A DNA stretch of 64,000 bases from Excoecaria cochinchinensis (Eukaryota; Streptophyta; Magnoliopsida; Malpighiales; Euphorbiaceae): contig CANTUQ010000003.1 in assembly GCA_947683425.1 (NCBI GenBank), forward strand, positions 62,001-126,000, in the 5' to 3' direction. Below, piece by piece: positions 54,360 to 64,000 of the stretch (within the stretch, counting starts at the first letter, position 1; each line of letters starts with the position of its first letter). The translations under genes and the position numbers were made by a program. The notes under the pieces are model-generated. The model had not been told where the DNA came from, did not search any database, and was given only the letters and a program-made list of their open reading frames with translations.

Positions 54360-54790
54360 TTGAATAGCATATCTCAAGGTCTTCCAATCGTCTGTGGTAT
54401 GCCCGGTGTGCTGGTGGAAGGCGCAATACCGATCTCCTTTATGATCGGGCTACCCTGGCTTCTAGCGGGCCTAGCTGGCAATGGCTGTAACATCCCCTCC
54501 ATTATCAGCCTCTTAAGGACCCAAGACAATGATCTGCCAAAATTAGAAAAATGCCTTTGCTTCACCTTTGTGGTTGGCGCTTCTAAAATCTTTTCCTTTT
54601 CTGGGTCTGGCATCAGTTCTTGAATGCGATCTCTCAAAGGATGACAGTAGTCTGTTCCATTCCCTGAATACTGGTGATACGTGCAGTACCAATCTGCTCT
54701 ATATCTAGGGTGTCCTTGACTTGCAGCAGGCCCGGCCGGTAAGGGTTGTAACTTCCCTTTCATGATGAGACGGGTGAAGTTCTAAGATAA
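54360..54790 (-). pseudogene. Tat-2 gag nucleocapsid with duplicated zinc-knuckle module
   Basis: The minus-strand frame carries KGKLQPLPAG then YCTYHQYSGNGTDYC (the second His of the knuckle is replaced by Asn), a charged stretch, then a second copy starting FSNFGRSLSWVLKRLIMEG and MLQPLPARPARSQG. In the second copy a frameshift turns the knuckle into unrelated residues. Tat-1 has this module once (around residues 425-480). Confidence 0.82.
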
Positions 54791-54799
54791 TGGCCTACC

Positions 54800-55327
54800 T
54801 TAGATAGTGAGGTGGGACGGAGCTGCTCTAGTGGCTGAGACTTTGGTAACGTTAACATTTGCCTCACTGATGTTATGGCTTTCTGAGCTTTCACATTTTA
54901 GAATATGCGTGATTGTGGGGTCCCCATCCTCTTCAGGCACAATACTATATTCTAGAGTAGGCCTCTTATTTCCTCCTTGCTCACTTGGTAAGTCAAGTGG
55001 CCCTTTGCCTCTGGTTTCGAAATAAAATGGAGGTACCGCAGCCGTCGCTGTATGAGCTTTCTTAGCCATGGTCGGCTCTACTTGGTTATGAGTTATTGCC
55101 ATAAGCTGAGCTTGAAGAACAAGTGCCATGGTATCCATTCTTTCTTTGACCACGACCAGCATCCTTTTTTCCTGCTCTTCAAACCTTTTATCAATCTCCT
55201 GGGCAATTAGGGCACGAGTTTCTGCATTCTGTTGTAAAGGGCCAACAATTTTTGATACCTTCAGACGCTCTGGTAAGGACGCTAAATCTTTGTCAGCCCA
55301 CGTGAACTCTAATTGCTCTTTAGACAA
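54800..55327 (-). pseudogene. Tat-2 gag N-terminal region
   Basis: 176-codon frame from ATG 55327 that includes EIDKRFEEQEKRMLVVV, comparable to DLDKRFEDFERKMLAMM of Tat-1, then a Thr/Ala/Pro-rich and acidic stretch. The capsid core found in Tat-1 at residues 200-400 is missing before the knuckle region. It may be a deletion product or a non-autonomous form. Confidence 0.75.
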
Positions 55328-55339
55328 TTATTGGAATCC

Positions 55340-56297
55340 CTAAACCACCCAAGCAAATGGTCTACAGTGGCTAAAAAGCAAGGAGTTAGAATGATGCATG
55401 AATAATATGTAATGCATGATCGTGCTATGCAAGTGGTCCTCGATGGCTAAAAGAGACTACAGTGATACACATTAAATATGTAAAAACTATACATAGGTTG
55501 ATATGTACATGTAAGAATTATATGCGAAGAATAAGATGTACACATAAGGAGAAAATAACTTTTTTTTTGTGCATGAACGACATGAATATGCAATGCATCA
55601 TCCACAACCATATGTAAGCACATAGATCCTTCCAACCTTATCTCTCCCACACATGAGGTCATGTGGTCTCTTTCCTAGGTGGGATTGGCCTATGGGTTAG
55701 CAGGGAACCCGATGGACGTGCATAGTGCACGGCGAAAAACCAGCAGCATATCCTCTCTTAACTAATGCACAGACACATGGATTTTGACCATTGTATATTT
55801 AGTCAGTCCGAATAAATTGACATGGGCCTATCGGGGCATGAAAGCCTTTGATTAGGTGACCAGTCAAATTATCTAGGTCTGTCCAATATATAATGATCCA
55901 TATAGCAAGCAAGGTATTATGGTTCATACCACCTAGGGGAAGTATCTATTTTCATTACATGAGTTTTGGCCAAGGTGATGTTACTTTAGGGCTACCCAAG
56001 CATGGTCCCTGCTAACGGGTCTAACTCATCATGAGCATAATGACCGGTCGAGTCTCCATTTAATACACCATGATGGTACAAGGCTTGGGCTGGTGATTAT
56101 CCTTAACACTTTCCTACATTGAGTGAACGTAGGGTCGTGCTTCGGGAACGTACCGAGGTTGACAGAGGGACCAAACTAGCAAAGAGCTAAGGCTCTAATG
56201 AGATGCAATGCAGTTTTGAAAAAAGGATGAATTTTTTAAATTAAAACTCAATTGTAAGTATTAACCAAAGTACTTTTGAAGCGAAGTCTCTTTTAAG
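55340..56297 (-). other. Tat-2 untranslated leader
   Basis: Similar in reverse to Tat-1 12670-13405, with a GCAATGCATCATCC-like start, CCCACCTAGGAAAGAGACC-like block and the CGAAGCACGACCCTACG block. No frame is conserved. Confidence 0.65.
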
Positions 56298-56314
56298 TCC
56301 CAGTACAGTCGCCA
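56298..56314 (-). other. Primer binding site of Tat-2 (degenerate)
   Basis: The minus strand reads GTGGCGACTGTACTGGGAC directly after the 5' LTR, against GTGGCGACTCCACTGGGGA in Tat-1. Confidence 0.75.
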
Positions 56315-56315
56315 C

Positions 56316-57562
56316 TGTGACGCGCGCCGAACCCCGAATCACCCACTTTTAGGGCTTTCGGGGGGAGGTTCATAAAAAACTTGTAAGAAATTACAAGTGC
56401 ATCCACTTTGGGCAACAAGGAGGTTTCATAGAGTCGCCACCCAATAGAACATTGGGAAAGGTCATCTAGCCTCAGTGAGCCTAAGACAGTACTGCTATGT
56501 CCATCATGGGCAAGACGGAGGTGTCTTGGAGGTCCCATCCTAATAAAATATTAGGATGGCCCTCTCGCCTCGCGCTTGGGAAAACCAGAGGTGTCTTGGA
56601 GGCCCCATCCTAATAGAACATTAGGATGGCCCTCTTGCCTCGTGTTGCCTAGTACTATGCAAATTGAGACTTTTTACGGCACACAAGAGGTGTCTTGGAG
56701 GCCCTACCCCAATAGAACATTGAGATCGCTCTCTCGCCTCATTGAGCCCAAAGACTAGAGAAGGCTCGGGACTTCCCATTTATTCATACCTTTGTTTAGT
56801 TTATAATGGAGTTTTGAATTTAGTGTTCTATCCCATTTCTCATTCAATTCCTTGCAATTTAATTAAAGAGCAGGTTATCCATTCAGGGAAAGAGATAAAT
56901 AAAAGCATAATTAAAATAAAGCATATGAAAATAAATTACAGCAAAACTAGGGGGGAAATACAACCCCCATTGTAAATAAAACACAAAACATGCATAAAAT
57001 GGGACATACATTAAGGATGAGGACATTGGTCCTCGCATGCATATTTACGAAAACGATTTTTATGTGACAATTTATTTTGGGTGGAAAGACTCGGACATTG
57101 GTCCCATTTTTATTAGAAAAAGTTCCAAGTTAATTAGTAGAAATATTTTTGTGATTTTCTTTTTAGCGTGCCTAAAATAAACAATTTTATTAGGAATTAC
57201 ATTCGACAAAATAAATAAAGAAACAAATAAAGCTAATAGCACAAGTAATGAAATAAACGATCAAATCAGGCGAGCCTCCTGGATCTCCCCGTGTGCTCGC
57301 GAAAATGCCAAAGCGAAGAAAATAAGTTGTGAAATAAAAATAAAACACAAATGAAATAATGTTAGTAATTAAATCAATTAAACCGGTTAAATATATAATA
57401 AATGATAAAATAAAATAAGATGACATCAAAATGACAAATGAATTAAAATGTCAACGATTTAAAATAAACTATAAAAATGCATTATGAATGATAAGTGAAT
57501 TAAATGATATGATTGAAATAAGACATGCTAATGAATTAATACATAAAAATATGAACATGATG

Positions 57563-57624
<62 letters not shown>

Positions 57625-59089
57625 GAAAATAAACAAATAAATGAATAAACAATAAATAAATAACAATAGCAATGAAAAAGAATGATAAAAATAATGAACA
57701 AAAAAATGATGAAAATAATTAAATAACTGACAAGATTAATTAATGTTATCACAATTAACATAAAACATTTACATGGCAAAAAGATCAACCAAAATGAATT
57801 AATTAATTACATGTTAAATAATAATAAGAAATTAATATTTACATGAACAAAAATAATATATAAATATATTAAATGAGACAAATATAAAACAATAGAATAA
57901 ATGAATAAATAAATAAAAATAAACTATACATGTTAATCAATTAAATATGAATAAAATAATAAAAGATAAAAGATCAATCCCAGAATGTTTACCCTCAGAG
58001 TTTCGGATTCGATAAAGGTAAAAATGATGATTGATTTTCTTGCTTTTTATTTGCAAGATTAGAATTGAGTATAATAAAATATTGAAATTTTATTCCAAAA
58101 AAGATAAAAATGCTTGAAAAAGTGATGAAAGAAAATCACAAATTCTTCAAAAATAAAGAATTGACTTCTTTGCCTAAAGAATGATTTTTATTGACAAAAA
58201 ATGTTCTCAAGAACAAACAATTATTTTGTTTGTTTCAAGAAAAAAATCATTTATGAAAAAAAACTTGTTTTTTAGAAAATCAAATGAAAAATTAGATTTT
58301 AAGAACTATAAAATTCCATCAACAAAACTCCTTATAAAAATATGTTTAGAAGAAATTCTATTGGAAAAAGAAGAGTTCAACTATTTTCTTTTTACTTTTG
58401 TTGGGGAAAAATTTAGTAAAAGCTAGAGAGAATTGTTGAAGAAGAAAAAGAGAAAAAAACTAAGAAAAACCCTAAAAAATTCCCCTCCTTTTCACTTTCC
58501 TTCATTTTCTATTTATATTAAAAAGAAATGGAAAATAAAATTCATTAAGGGAAAAAACTAATTAATTAATTAATAATATTATTTATCTATGTTTAAAAAT
58601 GGAAAAAAACCTGAAAAACCCTTAAAAAGGGATAGAAAATCGAGTTTCGGAAGAAAATCCCGAAAAATAGCAACTTTGTACGATTTCGGCAGAAACAAGA
58701 GCGACTAACGCCCGTCGGTGCACGCAACGGGCGTCAGTCGCGCGCGCTCGCCCAGCGCGCGGGACGGGCCATGCGTCGCTCGCGCACGTGAGATGCACGC
58801 TGGCACTCTGCGAGCAAGCGCCGCATGCTGGCGCTCCGCTCGCGCGCCCGCAGGAGCTCTACCGCGGTCGATACTCTCGATTTTTTTTTTAATTTTAAAT
58901 TTAACTAAAAATACTACAATTTCTAAACCAAATTTTTCAAATCTAATTTTCAATATTTTTTTTTATTTTTTACTCTAAAATGCAAATTTGACTAGAAAAT
59001 CATCACTTTTAACCTTTTTGCCTGTGAGTAAGCATCTTATCATCATTGGGTAACTCTGACATGGGCTGTCTCAGGACCCGGTGTCTAGA
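56316..59089 (-). repeat. 5' LTR of Tat-2
   Basis: 2774 bp, with CGGTGTCTAGA instead of CGGTGTCTACA at the right end. TATAAATAG lies at 58509-58517, a GC-rich block at 58700-58880, AGAAC-loop hairpins at about 56437, 56538, 56607 and 56707, and an (AAT)n tract at 57560-57622. Confidence 0.86.
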
Positions 59090-59984
59090 GCAATGTTATC
59101 TAACTATGATCCCGTTGCAATCTGTTCTATCGCATGTGTCCCGCTGGCCTCATCTTGGCTTGCACGGTGTAATCTTGTTAACCACCATCCGGTCTACAAG
59201 ACATAATTTTTTATCTGCTGACCTCCATCTGGTCTGCTGGGTTTCTCCCTGTTGACCACTATCTAAATGATGTAGTGTCTAATTTTCTAACCACCATCCG
59301 GTTAGCCCAGTGCTTGACTGTTGACCATCCTTGGGTCAGCATGGTGACTCGTTCATCGTTGTCTTTGTTGGCGCTTATCCTGAACCTATTTTCCTACAAA
59401 AAGGACAAAACAAATGTGCAGGGTATATAAAAGAGATGTATACCTATAACAGTATACACCTGTTGGGGTCGATGTCAGACAAGCGTCCCCTGAAGGGTGG
59501 TTGATTGTTGCTTTGAAAATAGTTGGCGGAATATTAATATCATCCCCTTGGATTTTCACCAAGTCATTATCTAGACTACAACGTGCGGATATCTTTGAAT
59601 CTCACCGAGCTGTTATCTAGGCTACAAAGTGCAGACATTCTCTTGGGTTGAAAGAATTTGAAATATTTAGAAAAACTTAATACTCCGAGGAGATTGGGAA
59701 TGTCTTGGAAGAAGGACTTTAGGGATAATGCTCCAAAAAGGCTGAGAATGCCTCAAAAAAGGACCTAAAGATAATGTTTCGAAGAGACTGAGAATGCCCA
59801 TGAAAAAGGACCTAAAGATAATGCTCCGAAGAGACTGAGAACGCCTATGAAAAAGGACCTAAAGATAATGCTCCGAAGAGACTGAGAACGCCTGTGAAAA
59901 AGGACTTAAAGATAATGCTCCGAAGAGACTGAGAATTCCATGAAAAAAGGACTTAAAGGTGATGCTCCGAAGAGACTGAGAATG
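59090..59984 (-). mobile_element. Tat-3 3' noncoding region (right piece)
   Basis: Continuation of Tat-3 beyond Tat-2: the end of a 90-bp repeat (59095-59172), degenerate relatives of the 35-bp repeat (59173-59310), a stretch like Tat-2 47441-47640 (59320-59510), then a 47-bp array. Its pol and 5' LTR lie beyond the right edge. The probable TSD of Tekay-F is GAATG at 59980-59984. Confidence 0.75.
59690..59984 (-). repeat. 47-bp tandem array of Tat-3
   Basis: About six copies of a 47-bp unit with GAAAAAGGACCTAAAGATAA then TGCTCCGAAGAGACTGAGAA and CGCCTAT. The array is cut by Tekay-F. No clear equivalent is seen in Tat-1 or Tat-2. Confidence 0.85.
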
Positions 59985-62361
59985 TGTAACACCCATTACT
60001 TATACGTAGGGAACTTCATCACTCAAAGAGGAAGAATGACCCTGATAGATGAGGGTTTTCACGCAAGATCTTATACAAAGCAAACAAACTTTCTCCAAAT
60101 CCATTAAAGAGGTAACATAAATAAAATTCAATAAAATACACTGATATTTCTTAAATCAAAAGACAGAGGCAAAAAATAAGAGTACGGTATTTATTAATTT
60201 ACAATAAGGTCTTACATATCATAAGTACAAATGTGCCTCAGCACCAAAAGATCATATGCATATCTGATACCAAGTCAAAATACAAAAATAGAGTTTACAT
60301 CATTACAAAAAAAAAATACTTAATCAAATACATATACAAAAGTACATCTTCCTATACTACGAAATCTCTCTCCTAGTTGCATTGGCCCTGCTGATGCGAA
60401 TCTCGCTGCCCAAAAACTCAAATATCTTCCACACCTGCATGGATGAATCACCCGTGCTAAGCGATAATGCTTAGTGGGGAAAACACAATTGCACAATGAC
60501 CACTCACAGTGGCATCAATAGAAAATCACATGCTTATGGCAGAAACAACACAATAAAATCTCGTAAAAACAATTCAACGCATAGATAAACAATTGTAGTA
60601 TTATGCTCATATCTTCACATACCATAATGAGACTATAACATTATGTAATGCTTCAAAAAATTCATATTTAAATTGAAAACCTTGCCATGCAAAATATTGG
60701 ATAACAAGTACGCATAGATACCCGAGGGTACCAACAATATATATATATCATAATTCAAATATACCCAAAGGTATTAAAATCAATTTTTTTTCTTTTGGTT
60801 TTGAAAACAATTCCGCATGGGATCTTAAACAAGATCCAAAACAGAAGGATCACGAAGATCCGATTGCGGACCTGATCAGGGTCCAAAATCACAGAAGGCT
60901 ACAGCTATAGAAACTCTATTAGGCATGCCTAACTATCCACTAAGTTGACTCTTACAGGTGATGCATGATACAAATCATACTCAAAGTATAACACATGCTT
61001 TAAAATAAAGAACCATAAACTTAATACATACATATCCAATCCGTATTCAATACATACATTCAATACATTTCACATTTAATATAATTTGACAATTTAAAAC
61101 ATAAGTAAAAATCCATTTTCTTATTGAGGAGACCCCAATTAAGATTAAAAACCCATAACACATGAAAAAGGAAAGAAAAAAAATGACATAACTTAAAACT
61201 TTGCAGAATTTCAAAACAGAGAGGTTTTACACGGCGGTATGACTTACCCTTACCGCCGTGTAAGACATCCTACACGGTGGTAAGGAAAAACCATACCACC
61301 GTGTAACATGTCTAACACGAAATCCTCAATAAGCAAAATGCATTTACACGGCGGTATGGAAAGTTCCTTACCCCCGTGTAAATACACCACCCAAAAATCC
61401 TGCAAGGTAGAATGATTTTACACGGTGGTATGAAAGGTTCTTACCACCGTGTAAAAACACGGACAAAGAATTCTGGAGGACAGAATGCGATTACACGGTG
61501 GTGAGGAATTCCCTACCGCCGTGTAATTCGCCAAAAACCTAGAAATTCAAAGGAAAAAGGTAACTCAACTCACATTCAAACTTCAACATATCCCAAAATT
61601 AATCAAGTACTACAAAAATACTACTCATAAACATTCAAATGCATACTCAATCACATTCATACCTCAATTTGCAAACAATCAACATACCATTCACAACTTA
61701 CACAAAATGCACAATTTAACATTTCCCAAACCTTGGTATCCTTAGCTCCAATTCAACGGGCTCCACTTCCACTTGCTATCTCCTTGCCCTTAGGCTCTCT
61801 AGGAGGGATCTCTGAGCCTAAACACCCAACAAAACAAACTACAAAACTCTAACCCCAAATACCAAATTACAAAGGGAAAGAGAGGATGAAGAAGAATTAG
61901 CTACCACTTACCCAAATCACTTAAGATTACCCAAAACTCACCAAAAATCCAGCAAAAAGGAAGGATCACAAGAAAGATAAGAAGAAAGGAAGAAGAAAAT
62001 GAAGAAGATGAGGGACGGTTGAAGAAGAAAAAAATGAGAAAATAGGGAAGAAAAAACAGTTGTCCCTCATTCTCTCACTCTCCACTATAAATATCCCTCC
62101 CAATGCCACATGGCAAAACCCCATAGGATAACTTCCCCAAAACACACCTAAAAACCATCCTCTCTCAAACACCCAAAACTAATCTTATTAAAACACACCC
62201 TACACCCATATACACACTTACACCCAACAAAACCCCAAAATACATAATAATACTATAATTTAAACCATAACACATACTCGAAATAACGCATGCTAAAATT
62301 GTACACATAAAAATACACACACACAACGCTCAGACCACTAGGGTGGGAACAGGGTGTTACA
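59985..62361 (-). repeat. 3' LTR of Tekay-F
   Basis: 2377 bp, TGTAACACCCTG...GGGTGTTACA on the minus strand. It has a TATA-like ATATTTATA (62086-62094), GGTAAG (61907-61912), a short frame PPREPKGKEIASGSGAR-stop (61753-61806), a five-unit hairpin array (61227-61526), the palindrome TTAGGCATGCCTAA (60919-60932) with TATCCACTA, GATC inverted repeats (60810-60890) and the hairpin CTAAGCG-ATAA-TGCTTAG (60457-60474). Confidence 0.88.
61227..61526. repeat. Five-unit ACACGG hairpin array in Tekay-F LTR
   Basis: Hairpins at 61227-61263, 61272-61308, 61344-61383, 61414-61453 and 61490-61526. The arms are TTACACGG(C/T)GGTA and TACC(G/A)CCGTGTAA. The C/T choice in one arm is usually matched by G/A in the other. 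The last three lie 70-76 bp apart, and two spacers carry (C/T)AGAATG. Confidence 0.87.
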
Positions 62362-63756
62362 ACACTCCCCTCTTTAACATAATTTCGTCCTCAAAATTCT
62401 CACCTGATCCAAATAAATGAGGATGCTGAGCTCTCATAACCTCTTTCGGTTCCCAAGTCGCCTCTTCGATTCCATGATGCTTCCAAAGTAACTTAACCAA
62501 TGGGATTTACTTGTTGCGGAGCTGTCTGATCTTCCTAGCTAAAATTTCCTTCGGTTCTTCATCAAATGAGAAATCTAGATGAACCTGAATATCTTGCACT
62601 TATAACACATGGGATGGATCGGGTCGGTAGCGACGGAGCATAGAAACGTGAAAAACATCGTGCAATCTAGCTAACTACATTGGCAATGCTAACCGATAAG
62701 CTACCGAACCAATCGTTTCTAAAATCTCATAAGGTCCAATGAACCGAGGACTCAATTTCCCTTTCTTACAAAATCAGAGAACTTTTCGCCAGGGCGATAC
62801 TTTTAAGAATACCTTGTCGCCAATCTCATACCGAATATTCCTTCGCTTCAAATTGGCATAAGATCGTTGTCTGTTTTTTGTTGTCTTCAAATTTCGTTGC
62901 ACAACCTTAACTTTCTCTTCAGTGTCTTTAACTATCTCCGGACCTATTATGGATCATTTCGACAACTCCGTCCAACAAACTAGGGTTCTGCATCTTCGTC
63001 CATAGAGAGCTTCATAAGGAGCCATACCAATACTCGCTTGATGACTATTATTGTACGCAAACTCCATTAAAGGCACATATCTATCCCAACTACCAGAGAA
63101 CTCCAAAGTGCATCCCTGAAGCATATCTTCAAGAACCTGGATAGCCCTCTCTGACTGACCATCGGTCTGAGGGTGAAATACAGTGCTGAAATTTAATCGA
63201 GTACCTAGAGCTGATTGTAATTCCTTCCAAAACTTTGACATAAACCTTGGATCCCGATCAGACACAATAGAGATTGGAACTCCATGAAGCCTTACTATCT
63301 CATTCACATAGATCTATGCTAACTTGTCCATGGAGTAATCCAATCACACTGGTAAGAAATGCACTGACTTAGACAATCGATCGACAATCACCCACACTTA
63401 ATCATGCTTGCACTGTGTCAAGGGCAAACCAGATACAAAGTCCATCATAACATCATCCCACTTCCATTGAGGAATGGGTAAGGGATGCAACAACCCTGTT
63501 GGAATTTGATGCTCGACTTTCATTTGCTGACATGCCAGATATTTTGAAACAAAATCCACAATGTCCTTTTTGATACCTGGCCACCAATAAAACTGCTTGA
63601 GATCCTTAGACATCTTATCTCCTCCTGGATGCATAGTGAAAACTAACGAATGAGCTTCTTGCAAAAGCTTCTTCTTCACATCACTTACATCAGGCACACA
63701 CAATCGGTTTCCATATCTGAGTACTCCTTCACTATCCATAGAAAATTTAGTCTGCT
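62357..63756 (-). pseudogene. Tekay-F pol 3' end: integrase and chromodomain
   Basis: The minus strand encodes an integrase zinc finger (MHPGGDKM...YWWPGIKKDI...SKYLACQQ), in which the first Cys of the CxxC pair is Tyr. The core has DDVMMDF, SDRDPRF and GQSERAIQVLED, so the catalytic acids are present. The frame stops after TQCKHD (63398) and again around 63308 and 62954. A C-terminal domain and a chromodomain (LLWKHHGIEEATWEP...PHLF) follow near 62410-62560. Conserved domain order but several stops make it inactive. Confidence 0.87.
62362..62376 (-). other. Polypurine tract of Tekay-F
   Basis: The minus strand reads AAAGAGGGGAGTGT directly before the LTR. It is also the end of pol (KRGVL), whose stop TAA (62357-62359) is bases 3-5 of the LTR, as in Tekay-C. 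Confidence 0.8.
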
Positions 63757-64000
63757 TGTAACACCCCGCCATCCCCGTTGGAAGGATACCGGAGTGCTAC
63801 GCGGACAAACACATATAAACGAATCCAAAACATATCAATAATTAAAATAAAAGATGGGATGTAAAGAAACTTTTAATAATATAGCTGTAAATCCTGTAAC
63901 ATATATATATCATGTCTATAGTAAATCCTTTTACATATAACTTATCCATGTCAATTTACAAAAAGAGGCTCGTAAGCAAATACATATACAAAAAATAATA
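63757..64000 (-). repeat. LTR G (end of a Tekay LTR, runs off the window)
   Basis: Begins TGTAACACCCCGCCATCCCC and continues as in LTR E (GTTGGAAGGATACCGGAG). It is inserted in Tekay-F pol; the probable TSD is CTGCT at 63752-63756. Whether solo or part of a full element cannot be told. Confidence 0.8.

Larger units (their letters stand above)
38857..59089 (-). mobile_element. Tat-2: defective Tat element with expanded 3' arrays
   Basis: Complete ends: LTRs at 38857-41720 and 56316-59089, flanked by GCAGT (38852-38856) and GCAAT (59090-59094, one mutation). On the minus strand it has a leader, a gag lacking the capsid core, part of the protease-RT linker, scrambled RT traces, an integrase end, a conserved 3' noncoding block and two long tandem arrays. 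Two solo Tekay LTRs (D, E) are inserted in it. Without them it is about 15 kb. It cannot be autonomous. The LTR copies differ clearly (around a dozen changes in the first 130 bp by eye), so it is much older than Tat-1. Confidence 0.88.
59985..63756 (-). mobile_element. Tekay-F: 3' LTR and 3' pol
   Basis: A minus-strand Tekay/Del-type element inserted in the 47-bp array of Tat-3. Its pol is split at 63757 by LTR G, and the rest lies outside the window. Confidence 0.85.

Overview
The window is plant nuclear DNA made almost entirely of nested LTR retrotransposons of the Ty3/gypsy group. I see no host gene, tRNA, rRNA, CRISPR array or prokaryotic gene. The long noncoding tracts, the Tat-type gag-pol with two RNase H domains, the Tekay/Del-type pol with a chromodomain and the 2.4-3 kb LTRs all point to a seed plant with a large, repeat-rich genome. 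I cannot name the species.

Layout. 1-3432: 3' end of a plus-strand element, probably Athila-like. 3433-31576: an old minus-strand Tat element (Tat-4) cut into pieces by insertions. These are Tekay-A (3544-7694, TSD GTGCC, internally deleted), solo Tekay LTR B (9046-29478, TSD TGTGG) and, inside B, two Tat insertions at one GGTACC site: full-length Tat-1 (9709-25014, TSD GGTAC) and an older minus-strand solo LTR S1 (25021-28019, TSD GTACC). 31577-35491: 3' LTR and pol end of Tekay-C, inserted in Tat-4. 35492 onward: minus-strand Tat-3, inserted in Tekay-C. Tat-3 is split by Tat-2 (38857-59089, TSD GCAGT/GCAAT) and by Tekay-F (59985-63756). Tat-2 holds solo Tekay LTRs D (42201-44657, TSD CGCTG) and E (50585-53209, TSD TTTCC). 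Tekay-F is cut at 63757 by a further LTR (G) that runs off the window.

The only intact coding unit is the 2171-residue Gag-Pol of Tat-1 (13410-19925). Its two LTRs differ by only a few substitutions outside simple repeats, so it is the youngest insertion and the only candidate for autonomy. All other gag and pol pieces are pseudogenes.

The most interesting signal is noncoding. The six complete Tekay LTRs share no obvious overall sequence, but on the LTR sense strand they share one order of parts: a splice-donor-like GGTAAG/GGTGAG, a short lysine-rich reading frame around KGK(E/D/A)K, an array of hairpins or palindromes, a perfect 14-18 bp palindrome next to TATCCACTA, and a CTAAGC/GCTTA hairpin about 400 bp before the LTR end. 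Several of these pairings covary between copies, which argues that pairing or palindromy itself is kept. The arm sequence of the array changes from family to family, yet one core, CACGA(C/G)TCGTG, occurs in two Tekay LTRs and in an unrelated Tat LTR. Tat elements add tandem arrays (units of about 100, 90, 47, 35 and 34 bp) and a separate covarying hairpin series in their LTR ends.
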